Below, piece after piece: positions 7,498 to 15,545 of a stretch of 64,000 nt of DNA. Both the position numbers and the translations under genes were made by a program. Origin of the DNA: Hydrogenophaga sp. (GTDB lineage: Bacteria > Pseudomonadota > Gammaproteobacteria > Burkholderiales > Burkholderiaceae_C); NCBI RefSeq assembly GCF_030651625.1, contig NZ_JAUSCF010000012.1, forward strand, positions 1 through 64,000. The letters run 5' to 3'. Under the pieces are notes generated by a model that was not told the origin of the DNA, made no database searches, and was given only the letters and a program-made list of their open reading frames with translations. Within the stretch, counting starts at the first letter, position 1. The number at the start of each line of letters is the position of its first letter.

Positions 7498-8189
7498 GCG
7501 CCGCTTTTCCCCCTGCGCACACCGCGCTCATCGTCATCGACATGCAGCGCGACTTCTGCAGCCCCGGCGGCTACGCCGACCAGGCCGGCATGGACGTGCA
7601 GCGCCTGCGCGAACCCATTGCGAACATACAGAAATTGCTACAGGCAGCGCGCACCGCAGGTCTGCTGGTGGTGCACACCCGCGAAGGCCACCTGCCGGAC
7701 CTGAGCGACTGCCCTGCCGCCAAGATGGACCGCAGCATGGCGGCCGGCGCACCCATTGGCAGCCAGGGCCCGCTGGGGCGGCTGCTGGTGCGCGGCGAAC
7801 AGGGCCACGACTTTGTGGACGCACTCAAGCCTGCCAAAGGCGAACTGGTCATCGACAAGCCCGGCTATGGTGCCTTCCACCTCACGCGTCTGGCACAGGT
7901 CCTGGCCGACCACCACGTGCAGCAGATCATCCTCTGCGGCGTGACCACCGAGGTCTGCGTGCACTCCACGCTGCGCGAAGCGGTCGACCGTGGCTACACC
8001 TGCACCACCGTCGGCGACGCCACCGCCGCCAGCGACCCCTCGCTGCAGGCACCGGCACTGGCCATGATCGGGGTGGAGGGTGGCATCTTCGGCCGCGTAT
8101 GCAGCACCGCCGAGGTGGTGGCAGCACTGGGCGGCCCAGCCCTGGAAAACCGGGCAACCACCTGGGTACAAGCCTTCACCGGGATCTGA
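7494..8189 (+). CDS. Isochorismatase-like amidase, similar to biuret/guanylurea hydrolases
   Basis: A 231-residue cysteine hydrolase with the family triad Asp16 (VIDMQRDF), Lys122 (DKPGYGAF) and Cys155 (TTEVCV). It recalls biuret hydrolase (BiuH/TrzE) more than N-carbamoylsarcosine amidase: HTREGH.PDL, a GP.GR.L.RGE block and IDKPG.G.F are shared as remembered. Biuret hydrolase makes allophanate, and the related guanylurea hydrolase releases ammonia from guanylurea toward guanidine or carboxyguanidine. Either product would feed the carboxyguanidine deiminase, guanidine carboxylase or AtzF encoded downstream. The GTG start overlaps the mini-frame stop and sits after GGAGGG. Ureidoacrylate or carbamoylsarcosine hydrolysis remain alternatives. 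Confidence 0.82.
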   Translation: MSAAFPPAHTALIVIDMQRDFCSPGGYADQAGMDVQRLREPIANIQKLLQAARTAGLLVVHTREGHLPDLSDCPAAKMDRSMAAGAPIGSQGPLGRLLVRGEQGHDFVDALKPAKGELVIDKPGYGAFHLTRLAQVLADHHVQQIILCGVTTEVCVHSTLREAVDRGYTCTTVGDATAASDPSLQAPALAMIGVEGGIFGRVCSTAEVVAALGGPALENRATTWVQAFTGI

Positions 8190-8192
8190 ACC

Positions 8193-8999
8193 ATGGCACC
8201 TCCCCTGCGCCTCTGGCCCCTGCTCACAGCCACGCACCGCTACGACAAGTCCATCTCCACCTTCAACCGGGGCAAGGGCGAAGTGATTGAGGCACCCATC
8301 CTCGCCTACCTCATTGAAACGCCCAATGGCCGCATCCTCTACGACGTGGGCTGCGACCACGCCAAAATCCAAGACCCTGTGCTGCGCGAGCGCTACTACA
8401 ACCCCGCCACCTTCGACATGGGCGCACCTGACATGCGCGAGGAGCAGCGCCTGCCGCACCACCTGGCGCGCCTGGGCCTCACGCCCGCCGATGTGGACCT
8501 GATCTTCATCGGCCACCTGCACTTCGACCACGCGGGCGGCCTGAAGGAATTGAAGCGCTGCGGCTGCGGCGCCGAGATCCACCTGCAGCGAGACGAATGG
8601 GACGCCGCCTGCAGCGGCCTGGATGGCGCGGTGTTCGAAGACGACCTCATCGATGACGAAGGCCGTGCCCTGCAGTTCTGCCTGAAGCGCGGCGAATACA
8701 CCGTGGCCCCCGGCGTCACCGCCGTGGCCACGCCCGGCCACACCGCCGGCCACATGTCCCTGCTGATCGAACTGCCCACCGGCCAGCCCGTGCTGCTCGC
8801 GGGCGATGCGGCCGACCTGCAGGAAAACATCACCGACGAAATCGCGCCGGGCACCCTCTGGCAAGGCCGCGAAGCGCAGGCGGTGGAAAGCATCCGCAAG
8901 CTCAAGGCCCTGGCGAGCGAAACCGGCGCCCAGCTCTGGCCCAACCACGACATGGCCTTCTACCGAAGCCTGCCCCCGTTTCCAACCCCATGCACCTGA
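8193..8999 (+). CDS. Metallo-beta-lactamase-fold hydrolase (AHL-lactonase-like)
   Basis: A 268-residue protein with the HxHxDH zinc motif HLHFDH at 108-113, a later histidine in PGHTAGH and an aspartate in LAGDAAD. These are typical of the N-acyl homoserine lactonase (AiiA-like) branch. It starts three bases after the amidase stop, so it belongs to the same operon. In this setting it more likely opens a lactone- or lactam-like ring, or hydrolyses an amide, in the pathway than quenches quorum signals. There is no signal peptide, so it is cytoplasmic. Confidence 0.85.
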   Translation: MAPPLRLWPLLTATHRYDKSISTFNRGKGEVIEAPILAYLIETPNGRILYDVGCDHAKIQDPVLRERYYNPATFDMGAPDMREEQRLPHHLARLGLTPADVDLIFIGHLHFDHAGGLKELKRCGCGAEIHLQRDEWDAACSGLDGAVFEDDLIDDEGRALQFCLKRGEYTVAPGVTAVATPGHTAGHMSLLIELPTGQPVLLAGDAADLQENITDEIAPGTLWQGREAQAVESIRKLKALASETGAQLWPNHDMAFYRSLPPFPTPCT

Positions 9000-9017
9000 A
9001 CGCTTGCGCACACCGCC

Positions 9018-9041
9018 GTTCGTGCTGAGCTTGTCGAAGCC
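9018..9041 (+). repeat. Short dispersed repeat with CTGAGCTTGTCGAAG core, copy 1
   Basis: The core CTGAGCTTGTCGAAG lies between the hydrolase gene and the next gene. The same 15 bases occur at 30528-30542 in another intergenic gap. The core is a partly palindromic word. Confidence 0.6.
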
Positions 9042-9054
9042 CATCCACGCACAC

Positions 9055-9819
9055 ATGACCACCCCAACCGCCGCCCCCATCCCCGAGCGCTACCACGGCG
9101 TGTGGCAGCGCACCCTGCTCGAATCGCCCGAAGGCCGCGACACCACCACCTGGGTGCGCTGGCTGCAAACCGGCCTGTGGCACGGCGACCTGCGCGTGCC
9201 CGCTGAAGCCGACCGCAGCACGCCGCCTGGGCGCGCGCAACAACAAGGCTTCGCCGGCACCACCGCCATCACACGGCCCGACCCAGCGCTACCCGAAGTC
9301 TGCACCTGGCAACGCACCATCGACTTCCAGCCACCACGCAGCACACCAGATGCCGGCCACATGGTGTTCGAAACACCCGACCGCGTGATCGAGACCGGCA
9401 TCCACGGCACCTACCTGGAAGTGTGGGAGCGCCTGCCCGGCTCAATCGGGCAACGCATCGCGCTCGCGCGCCTGGGCCCCAACGGCGAACCCACCGCCGA
9501 GCGCCTGCTGGTGTGTGGCCGCTACCTCATGCACCTGTGCCCGCGCGACACACCATGGCCCGCCGACCTGGCGCCCGACGAAACGCTGGCCGACCTGATG
9601 CAGCGCCACCCGCACCAAGCCAGCGCCTTGCTCAACTTCACCATTGCTTTCGGCACGTGGATCGACGGCATGTGGACGGTGGAGCGCGCCACGCGGCCCG
9701 CGCTCGAAGGCCATGCCATGACCTTCACGCTCGAGCGCATAAGCAACACCGTCGTGAACGTGATGAGCAACGGCATGCCACCGCGCTGGCACGTGCTGGA
9801 GTGGCACGCACCCGACTGA
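9055..9819 (+). CDS. Protein of unknown function, 254 residues
   Basis: I do not recognise this soluble protein with confidence. It has no signal peptide or membrane segment and is rich in Trp, His and Pro. The sequence starts YHGVWQRTLLESPEG and contains alternating hydrophobic strands (HMVFETPDRVIETGIHGTYLEVWERL), suggesting a beta-barrel of the calycin or lipocalin-like type. The ATG at 9055 comes shortly after a short dispersed repeat. Its place in the run of catabolic genes suggests a binding or enzymatic role on the same compound, but that rests on position only. Confidence 0.7.
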   Translation: MTTPTAAPIPERYHGVWQRTLLESPEGRDTTTWVRWLQTGLWHGDLRVPAEADRSTPPGRAQQQGFAGTTAITRPDPALPEVCTWQRTIDFQPPRSTPDAGHMVFETPDRVIETGIHGTYLEVWERLPGSIGQRIALARLGPNGEPTAERLLVCGRYLMHLCPRDTPWPADLAPDETLADLMQRHPHQASALLNFTIAFGTWIDGMWTVERATRPALEGHAMTFTLERISNTVVNVMSNGMPPRWHVLEWHAPD

Positions 9820-9925
9820 AGCGCCGGCCACGCACCGTCGCCGTGCGCTGCCCGGCGCATGCACCGCGCTCGCCAGCGGGTGGGTCGGCTTCGTCCCTGC
9901 ACACACGCTTCCATGGCCTTTCCAT

Positions 9926-9940
9926 GGGCATGCAACTTGC
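9926..9940 (+). promoter_or_regulatory. Possible sigma-54 promoter before the second ABC importer
   Basis: GGGCAT, five bases, then TTGC keeps GG and GC ten bases apart. Two of the -24 positions differ from the consensus. It lies 55 bases before the binding-protein start codon in a 175-base gene-free gap. The match is weaker than the two in front of the riboswitches. Confidence 0.4.
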
Positions 9941-9994
9941 GCGGATGGTGATGCGTTCGACACCCGCCCACCCTCATTCACCAGGAGCTTCACC

Positions 9995-10834
9995 ATGACA
10001 CCCGCCACCCCTGCATTCAACCGCCGCGGCGTGCTCGCCGCCCTGCTGCTGCCACTCGCCCTGTGGGCCGGCACCGCGCAAGCAGCCAACCTCGACGAGA
10101 TCAAGAAGCGCGGCTATCTCATCGTTGTCACCGAAGACGATTTCAAGCCCTTTGAGTTCATCAAGGACGGCAAACCCACCGGGTTCAACCACGAGATGGT
10201 CGACGCACTTCGCAAATACGCGCCGTTCGAGATCCGCCAGGAAATCCTGCCGTGGCCCGGCATTCTGGCTGGTGTGGCGACGGGCAAGTACGACATCGCC
10301 ATCAGCGCCATCCTCATGACCAAGGAGCGCACGCAGTCGCTCGACTTCACCAGCCCGATCGCCGACGCCACACACTTCTATGTGAAGCGCAAGGACGACA
10401 GCAGCATCAAGTCCATCAAGGATCTCAACGGCAAGACCGTGGGCGTGCAGACCGGCAGCGCCTTCCTGAGCCGCCTGCCCGAGCTGCAAGCCATGCTGGC
10501 CAAGGACGGCGGCAAGATCGGCAAGGTCGTGGAATACGCGTCCTACCCCGAGGCTTACCAGGACCTCGCCCTGAAGCGCACCGACTACGTGATCAACACC
10601 GTCATCAACCTCAAGGCGCTGGTGGCCGAAAAGCCGGCCGTGTTCGAACTGGGCCAGGCGGTGTCGGGCAACTCGTACCCGGCGTGGGCGATGAAGAAGG
10701 GCAACACCGAGCTGCAGAAGTTCATGAACGACTTCATTGCCGCGCAGAAGGCCAACGGCGTGATGCCAGCCTTGCAGAAGAAGTGGTTCGGCGAATCCTT
10801 CAACCTGCCGGTGAGCTACACGCCCGAGCAGTGA
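9995..10834 (+). CDS. Polar amino acid-type ABC transporter substrate-binding protein
   Basis: A 279-residue periplasmic binding protein (SBP_bac_3 family). The signal peptide ends near residue 30 (GTAQAANL), and the family hallmarks are a KRGYLIVVTEDDFKPFEF start and a DIAISAILMTKERTQSLDF segment. It heads a complete importer: two permeases and an ATPase follow within 30 bases of one another. Family members bind amino acids, opines or small cationic amines. Next to creatininase and an amidase, creatinine, creatine or a ureido compound are plausible ligands, but this cannot be read from sequence. Confidence 0.9.
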   Translation: MTPATPAFNRRGVLAALLLPLALWAGTAQAANLDEIKKRGYLIVVTEDDFKPFEFIKDGKPTGFNHEMVDALRKYAPFEIRQEILPWPGILAGVATGKYDIAISAILMTKERTQSLDFTSPIADATHFYVKRKDDSSIKSIKDLNGKTVGVQTGSAFLSRLPELQAMLAKDGGKIGKVVEYASYPEAYQDLALKRTDYVINTVINLKALVAEKPAVFELGQAVSGNSYPAWAMKKGNTELQKFMNDFIAAQKANGVMPALQKKWFGESFNLPVSYTPEQ

Positions 10835-10861
10835 ACGCCCTCCGGTTTTGGCGCCCGTCGC

Positions 10862-11509
10862 ATGAGCCATGCCGATGTTCTGACCATCTTCAACGGCGCG
10901 TGGACCACGCTGCTGCTGTCGGTCGCCGGCATCGCGCTGGGGCTGCCGCTCGGGCTGGGGCTGGCGCTGCTGCGCTGGGGCCAGGTGCCGATCTTCAATC
11001 AGGCGGTGGCGGTTTACGTGAGCCTGCTGCGCGCCACCCCATTGGTCACCCTGGTGCTGCTGCTGTTCTTCGCGCTGCCCAGTGCCGGCATTTCCATGGG
11101 GCCAATGACCGCCGGCCTGCTGGCCCTTACCCTGAACACAGCGGCCTTCAACTGCGAGGTGTGGCGCGCGGCACTCCTGGACTTGCCGAAAGACCAGCTC
11201 GAGGCTGCGCAGTCCGTCGGCATGGGGCGCGTGCTGCGCTTCCGCCGCATCGTGCTGCCGCAGATCGCACGCACCGCGCTGCCCGGCCTCATCAACGAGA
11301 TGTCGCTATTGATCAAGCTCACACCCGTGCTTGCCGTGGTGGGTGTGGTCGACATCACGCGCGCCGCCGTGCGCATCGGCGCGCAGACCTACGAGCCGCT
11401 GCCGCCGTTCCTGGTGGCCCTGGCAATCTACATTCCCATCGTGTTTGCGCTGGTGAGCGCGCAGCGCTGGGTCGAGCGCCGCCTGGTGCGGCGCGAGGCC
11501 GTCGCATGA
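10862..11509 (+). CDS. Amino acid-type ABC transporter permease 1
   Basis: A 215-residue inner-membrane permease of the His/Glu/Gln/Arg/opine family with about five membrane segments. It has the EAA-loop LEAAQSVGMGRVLRFRRIVL that docks the ATPase. Its stop overlaps the start of the second permease (ATGATGA), so the two are translated together and should form a heterodimer. Confidence 0.9.
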   Translation: MSHADVLTIFNGAWTTLLLSVAGIALGLPLGLGLALLRWGQVPIFNQAVAVYVSLLRATPLVTLVLLLFFALPSAGISMGPMTAGLLALTLNTAAFNCEVWRAALLDLPKDQLEAAQSVGMGRVLRFRRIVLPQIARTALPGLINEMSLLIKLTPVLAVVGVVDITRAAVRIGAQTYEPLPPFLVALAIYIPIVFALVSAQRWVERRLVRREAVA

Positions 11510-12162
11510 TGAATGACTTCGCCATCGTGTGGTCCGAGCGCGGGCTGCTGCTCTCGGGCCTGGGCAACACGGTCATCCTGTCGCTGCTGGCCGCGCTGGT
11601 CGGTCTGCTTCTGGGCGCCCTGCTCTCCACGCTGCTGATGAGCCCGAAACCGTGGTTGTCCGCGCCGGCCAAGGTGTTTGTGGACGCCGCGCGCTGCACG
11701 CCCTTCCTGCTGTTCGCCTACATCGTCTACTACGGCCTGCCCTCGATCGGCCTGCAGTTCGACGCCTGGAGCGCCGGCCTGCTGGCGCTTACCGTGTACC
11801 ACTCAGCCTATATGGCAGAAATCCTGCGTGCGGCCTGGACGGCGCAGCCGCGCGCGCCCATCGAAGCCGGCTTGGCCTTCGGTTACAGCGGATTCGGCCT
11901 GTTCCGCCGCATCGTTCTGCCGCCGCTGGCGTTGTCGTCGGCGCCGGTGCTGGGCAACCAGGTGATCCAGATCATCAAGGACAGCGCCTTCCTCACCATC
12001 ATCACACTGCCCGAACTCACTCACGCGGTGAGCTCCATCCAGGCGCGCCACTTCATTCCGTTCGCCGCTTTCGTCACCGCCGTGCTGCTGTACTGGGCAC
12101 TCTGCCTGGTGGTGGAGGCCGGCGTCTCCGCCGTGGGTCGCATGGCAGAGGCGCGCCGCTGA
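11506..12162 (+). CDS. Amino acid-type ABC transporter permease 2
   Basis: A 218-residue permease homologous to the gene before it, with about five membrane segments and an EAA-type loop ([20 protein letters not shown]). Much longer frames run upstream through the binding-protein region, but the ATG at 11506, overlapping the previous stop, is the natural start. It partners permease 1 and the ATPase that begins 28 bases downstream. Confidence 0.9.
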   Translation: MMNDFAIVWSERGLLLSGLGNTVILSLLAALVGLLLGALLSTLLMSPKPWLSAPAKVFVDAARCTPFLLFAYIVYYGLPSIGLQFDAWSAGLLALTVYHSAYMAEILRAAWTAQPRAPIEAGLAFGYSGFGLFRRIVLPPLALSSAPVLGNQVIQIIKDSAFLTIITLPELTHAVSSIQARHFIPFAAFVTAVLLYWALCLVVEAGVSAVGRMAEARR

Positions 12163-12190
12163 GCCAGCCTGCCCAGGGACCTGCACAACC

Positions 12191-12973
12191 ATGCCCACGC
12201 GCGCCCCCCTGCTCAGTGTCATATCGATCAGCAAACGATTCGGCAGCCTGCGCGTGCTCGAAGACATTACTTTCACCGTGGCCCACGGCGAGACGGTGTG
12301 CCTGCTCGGCCCCTCGGGTTCGGGCAAGTCCACCCTGCTGCGCTGTATCAACTGGCTGGAGCGCCCGGACAGCGGCCGTGTGTTGCTCGACAACCAGCCC
12401 ATCGGCGTCACCTCGGGCGGGGTGGTGATGACCGACCGGCAGCTTGCGCTCGTGCGCACCCGCATCGGCATGGTGTTTCAGCAGTTCGCACTGTGGCCGC
12501 ACCTCACCGTACTGCAAAATGTGATGGAAGCGCCGCTGCACGTGCAGCGCCGGCCAAAAGACGAGGTGCGCGCCGATGCCGAGGCCTTGCTTCAGCGGGT
12601 GGGTCTGCTTGACAAGCGCGACATCTTTCCCGCCCGCCTGTCTGGCGGACAGAAGCAGCGCGTGGGCATTGCCCGCGCGCTGGCCATGAAGCCTGTGCTG
12701 TTGCTGTTCGACGAACCCACCAGCGAGCTCGACCCCGAACTGGTGGGCGAGGTGCTGGCGGTGATGCGCGACCTCGCCACCGAAGGCATGACCATGGTGG
12801 TAGTGACGCACGAGATGGCCTTCGCCCGCGAAGCGGCCCACCGCGTGATCCTGATGGACCGGGGCGTGGTGGTGGAGACCGGCGCACCCGAACAGTTCTT
12901 TTCAGCGCCGAGCACCGAGCGTGGGCGGCAGTTCCTTCGGCGCTATGCCGACGGCCGAGCAGCCATTGGCTGA
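12191..12973 (+). CDS. Amino acid-type ABC transporter ATP-binding protein
   Basis: A 260-residue ATPase of the GlnQ/HisP type with Walker [10 protein letters not shown] at 40-48, signature LSGGQKQR and Walker B LLLFDEP followed by TSELDPE, with the switch histidine in VVTHEM. It completes the importer that begins at 9995. The segment is the last gene of this run; the next gene has its own FNR-like control site. Confidence 0.93.
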   Translation: MPTRAPLLSVISISKRFGSLRVLEDITFTVAHGETVCLLGPSGSGKSTLLRCINWLERPDSGRVLLDNQPIGVTSGGVVMTDRQLALVRTRIGMVFQQFALWPHLTVLQNVMEAPLHVQRRPKDEVRADAEALLQRVGLLDKRDIFPARLSGGQKQRVGIARALAMKPVLLLFDEPTSELDPELVGEVLAVMRDLATEGMTMVVVTHEMAFAREAAHRVILMDRGVVVETGAPEQFFSAPSTERGRQFLRRYADGRAAIG

Positions 12974-13015
12974 TGCCTGACCCGGCGCCGGCCTGGCCCA
13001 CTCGGACGCATTTAC

Positions 13016-13029
13016 TTGACCTGCGTCAA
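13016..13029 (+). promoter_or_regulatory. FNR/CRP-family box (TTGAC-N4-GTCAA)
   Basis: TTGACCTGCGTCAA is a perfect inverted repeat of the FNR/Anr/Dnr type, differing from the TTGAT-N4-ATCAA consensus only by the symmetrical outer C/G. It lies 82 bases upstream of the small His/Met-rich lipoprotein gene, a normal activator position. Control by oxygen or nitric oxide is inferred. Confidence 0.55.
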
Positions 13030-13111
13030 TCCCGCGGCAATGACCACGCGCGGGCCGGAACCATCGGCCCTGAAACGATGCCCAACAGGCACCACAACCT
13101 CTGGAGCCCCC

Positions 13112-13429
13112 ATGAAACCCTTTCACACCATTCTGGCGCTGTCCGCCGCCGCCCTGTTGACAGCCTGCGCGGGCCCTGGCCCGGCGGCCAACGTGGAAGG
13201 TCACGCTGCTCACCAGGCTGCCGGAACTTCGCCAGTAGGCGCGCCACATGCCATGCACAGGCGCATGCAACACACGCCAGCAATGCAGGCCATGCACGAG
13301 AAGATGATGAGCGCCCAGACTCAGGCGGAGCGGCAGGCACTGAGGGCCGAGCACATGAAGTCCATGCATGAGGGTATGGACCCCGCGAAGTGCATGCAGG
13401 GGCATGGGATGCACCGCAAGGGCGGATGA
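13112..13429 (+). CDS. Small His/Met-rich lipoprotein
   Basis: A 105-residue protein with a signal sequence and lipobox (LLTACAG, Cys19), so it should be lipid-anchored in the periplasm. The mature part is unusually rich in Met and His (AMHRRMQHTPAMQAMHEKMM, then HMKSMHEGM and HGMHRKGG), a composition seen in copper- or silver-binding periplasmic proteins. It stands between the amino acid-type importer and the second riboswitch, and an FNR-like box precedes it. It has no obvious link to guanidine breakdown. A metal-sequestering role is inferred from composition alone. Confidence 0.8.
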   Translation: MKPFHTILALSAAALLTACAGPGPAANVEGHAAHQAAGTSPVGAPHAMHRRMQHTPAMQAMHEKMMSAQTQAERQALRAEHMKSMHEGMDPAKCMQGHGMHRKGG

Positions 13430-13555
13430 TTGATCTACTGCACAGCAACCCAGATCTCAAATGCAACCTGCTGCATGTGGACAGACGGTGTGGCGAAGGG
13501 ACCTGGCTCATTTGCGTCACTCACCACTTCAATCCTTCTGCGAGCAAATGCATAC

Positions 13556-13571
13556 TGGCACCATACTTGCT
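13556..13571 (+). promoter_or_regulatory. Sigma-54 promoter before the second guanidine riboswitch
   Basis: TGGCAC, five bases, then TTGCT is a full match to the sigma-54 -24/-12 consensus. It lies about 53 bases upstream of the riboswitch, with a predicted start near 13582. It therefore places the guanidine catabolic operon under enhancer-dependent control, most likely NtrC under nitrogen limitation. The region 13430-13555 holds no gene and no unambiguous NtrC site. Confidence 0.8.
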
Positions 13572-13623
13572 TGTTTTAAACCAAGAGAGGCGCTGTGCCC
13601 AGCACACCGCCAGCCTTGAAGAC

Positions 13624-13736
13624 CGCTAGGGTTCCGGGCTCAGATCACTGCTTCAACGTAGCCATCTGAGCCGTCTGGTCCGAGAGCAGTCGGCCACGAT
13701 CGTGTGGTTCCACGGAGGGACAAAAGCCCGGGAGAC
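13624..13736 (+). ncRNA. Guanidine-I riboswitch (ykkC-yxkD class), copy 2
   Basis: The conserved aptamer blocks recur: GCTAGGGTTCCGG, GTCTGGTCCGAGAGC and CACGGAGGGACAAAAGCCCGGGAG. A GGCTCAGAT/ATCTGAGCC stem (13637-13671) forms the variable arm. The start codon of the permease gene follows 58 bases later. In between, TTTTGTCCC (13768-13776) can pair with the aptamer's GGGACAAAA (13717-13725), and CTCCGT (13761-13766) with ACGGAG (13712-13717). This gives candidate switching partners just upstream of the AGGAG ribosome-binding site. Class assignment is strong. Confidence 0.96.
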
Positions 13737-13793
13737 GCTTGCGCTGCAAAGCACATGCCTCTCCGTGTTTTGTCCCCCGTTCAGGAGCCCCGC

Positions 13794-14660
13794 ATGTCTT
13801 CTCAGACCCACCCCACCGTTGCCGTGCGCCCCAGCGCGGCACCGCCTGCGCGAGCGGTGCCCCGGAGGCGTTCCAACCTCTGGACGGTGCGTGCGCCCAT
13901 TGCGCGGCGCACCTATTGGGTGCTTGCCCTGGTGGGGCTGTTCACCCCTTTGGTGCTCTGGACCATGCTGGCCGCCTGGGGCGGGCTGGACCCCACCTTC
14001 CTGCCGGCGCCGCTACAGGTACTGAACAAGACCTGGACCTGGATCACTGAAACTGGCCTGATGGAAGACATGGGCATCAGCATCTACCGGGTGGTGGCAG
14101 GCTTTCTGCTCTCGGCCGTGATTGCCTTGCCCCTGGGTTTGATGATTGGTTCGTTTCGCGCGGTGCAGGCGCTGCTGGAACCGCTGACCGACTTCGTGCG
14201 CTACATGCCGGCGGTGGCGTTCATTCCGCTGGTGATGCTGTGGGTGGGCATTGGCGAGGGTTCAAAGATCGCCATCATCTTCATTGGCACCTTCTTTCAA
14301 ATGGTGCTCATGGTGGCCGAAGACGTGCGCCGGGTGCCGGCCGCGCAGGTGGAAGCCGCACAGACCATGGGCGCGAGCCGCAGCGAGCTGGTGGAGAAGG
14401 TGATCTTCCCCAGCGCCAAGCCGGCCTTGCTGGACACCCTGCGCATCACCATGGGCTGGGCCTGGACCTACCTGGTGGTGGCCGAGCTGGTGGCCGCGAA
14501 TTCGGGCCTGGGCTACGCCATCCTGCGGGCGCAGCGCTTCCTGCAGACCGACACCATCTTCGCGGGAATCATCGTCATCGGCCTCATCGGGTTGATCACG
14601 GACCAGTTGTTCCGCCTCGCGCACCGCCGCGCCTTCCCATGGCTTTATCTGAAGGGCTGA
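13794..14660 (+). CDS. NitT/TauT-type ABC transporter permease, likely guanidine importer
   Basis: A 288-residue inner-membrane permease of the SsuC/TauC class with about six membrane segments and the EAA loop EAAQTMGASRSELVEKVIFP. The ATG at 13794 follows AGGAG at 13783-13787; an in-frame longer version would run through the riboswitch and is rejected. With the ATPase five bases downstream and the separated binding protein at 1517, it makes a complete importer. Guanidinium is the expected substrate because both parts are behind guanidine-I riboswitches. Confidence 0.92.
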   Translation: MSSQTHPTVAVRPSAAPPARAVPRRRSNLWTVRAPIARRTYWVLALVGLFTPLVLWTMLAAWGGLDPTFLPAPLQVLNKTWTWITETGLMEDMGISIYRVVAGFLLSAVIALPLGLMIGSFRAVQALLEPLTDFVRYMPAVAFIPLVMLWVGIGEGSKIAIIFIGTFFQMVLMVAEDVRRVPAAQVEAAQTMGASRSELVEKVIFPSAKPALLDTLRITMGWAWTYLVVAELVAANSGLGYAILRAQRFLQTDTIFAGIIVIGLIGLITDQLFRLAHRRAFPWLYLKG

Positions 14661-14665
14661 ACACC

Positions 14666-15526
14666 ATGAGCACCAACCCCATGCCCCGCCCGCCGATCGC
14701 GCTGCCCAAGATCGAGATCCGCGACGTCTGCAAGCACTTCGATGGCGCGCCGATCAACGCACTCGAAGGCATCAACCTCAACATCTGCGAAAACGAATTC
14801 GTCACCTTCGTGGGTGCATCGGGCTGCGGCAAGTCCACGCTGCTGCGCACCATTGGCGGGCTGGAGGTGCAGACCTCGGGCGAACTGCTGGTGGACGGCC
14901 AGGCCGTCACCGGCCCGGGCATCGACCGCGCCATGGTGTTCCAGCACTACAGCCTGTACCCGTGGATGCGGGTGAGCGAAAACATCAAGTTCTGTCGCCA
15001 GCTTGCGGCCCACACCGAAGGCCGCACCTCGGCCGACGTGGAAGCCGCCGAAGGCCGGGCCGATGCACTGCTGCGCCTGATGGGCCTGGAGCCGGTTGCG
15101 CGCTCGTGGCCGAACCAGCTTTCAGGCGGCATGCAGCAGCGCGTGGCCATCGCACGCGCGCTCATGGGCCGCCCCGACATCGTGCTCATGGACGAGCCCT
15201 TTGGCGCACTGGACGCACAGACCCGCGAGGTGATGCACGACCTGATCCGCTACGTGCACAAGCTGGAAAAGTCGACCATCGTGTTCGTCACGCACGACGT
15301 GGAAGAGGCACTGTACCTGGGCGGCCGCGTGGTGCTCATGGCACCGCGCCCGGGGCGCATCGACACCGTCTACGACGTGCCCTTTGGCGATCAGCGCCAG
15401 CAAGACCTGAAACACGCGCCCGAGTTCGTGCGCTTGAAGCGCGACATCCTCGATCGCATCCGCGAAACATCGGGCATGAAGACCGACCTGGAACAGCTTC
15501 AGCGCATGACCGGCGCCATCGTCTGA
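14666..15526 (+). CDS. NitT/TauT-type ABC transporter ATP-binding protein, likely guanidine importer
   Basis: A 286-residue ATPase of the SsuB/TauB class: Walker [10 protein letters not shown] at 50-58, signature LSGGMQQR, Walker [13 protein letters not shown] and switch His in [10 protein letters not shown]. It follows the permease by five bases and precedes the first DUF1989 gene by about 20 bases. The paired permease and binding protein are of the same transporter class, unlike the amino acid-type importer at 10-13 kb. Confidence 0.93.
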   Translation: MSTNPMPRPPIALPKIEIRDVCKHFDGAPINALEGINLNICENEFVTFVGASGCGKSTLLRTIGGLEVQTSGELLVDGQAVTGPGIDRAMVFQHYSLYPWMRVSENIKFCRQLAAHTEGRTSADVEAAEGRADALLRLMGLEPVARSWPNQLSGGMQQRVAIARALMGRPDIVLMDEPFGALDAQTREVMHDLIRYVHKLEKSTIVFVTHDVEEALYLGGRVVLMAPRPGRIDTVYDVPFGDQRQQDLKHAPEFVRLKRDILDRIRETSGMKTDLEQLQRMTGAIV

Positions 15527-15545
15527 AATTTAGGAAGACCCACAC

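Noticed and set aside
7494-8189. N-carbamoylsarcosine amidase completing a creatinine deaminase pathway
   Set aside because: No creatinine deaminase, N-methylhydantoinase or sarcosine oxidase gene is in the window, and the motif pattern recalled fits biuret hydrolase better.
8193-8999. Quorum-quenching AHL lactonase as function of the MBL-fold protein
   Set aside because: Only the fold and metal motif support it. No quorum genes are nearby, and the neighbours are nitrogen-compound hydrolases.
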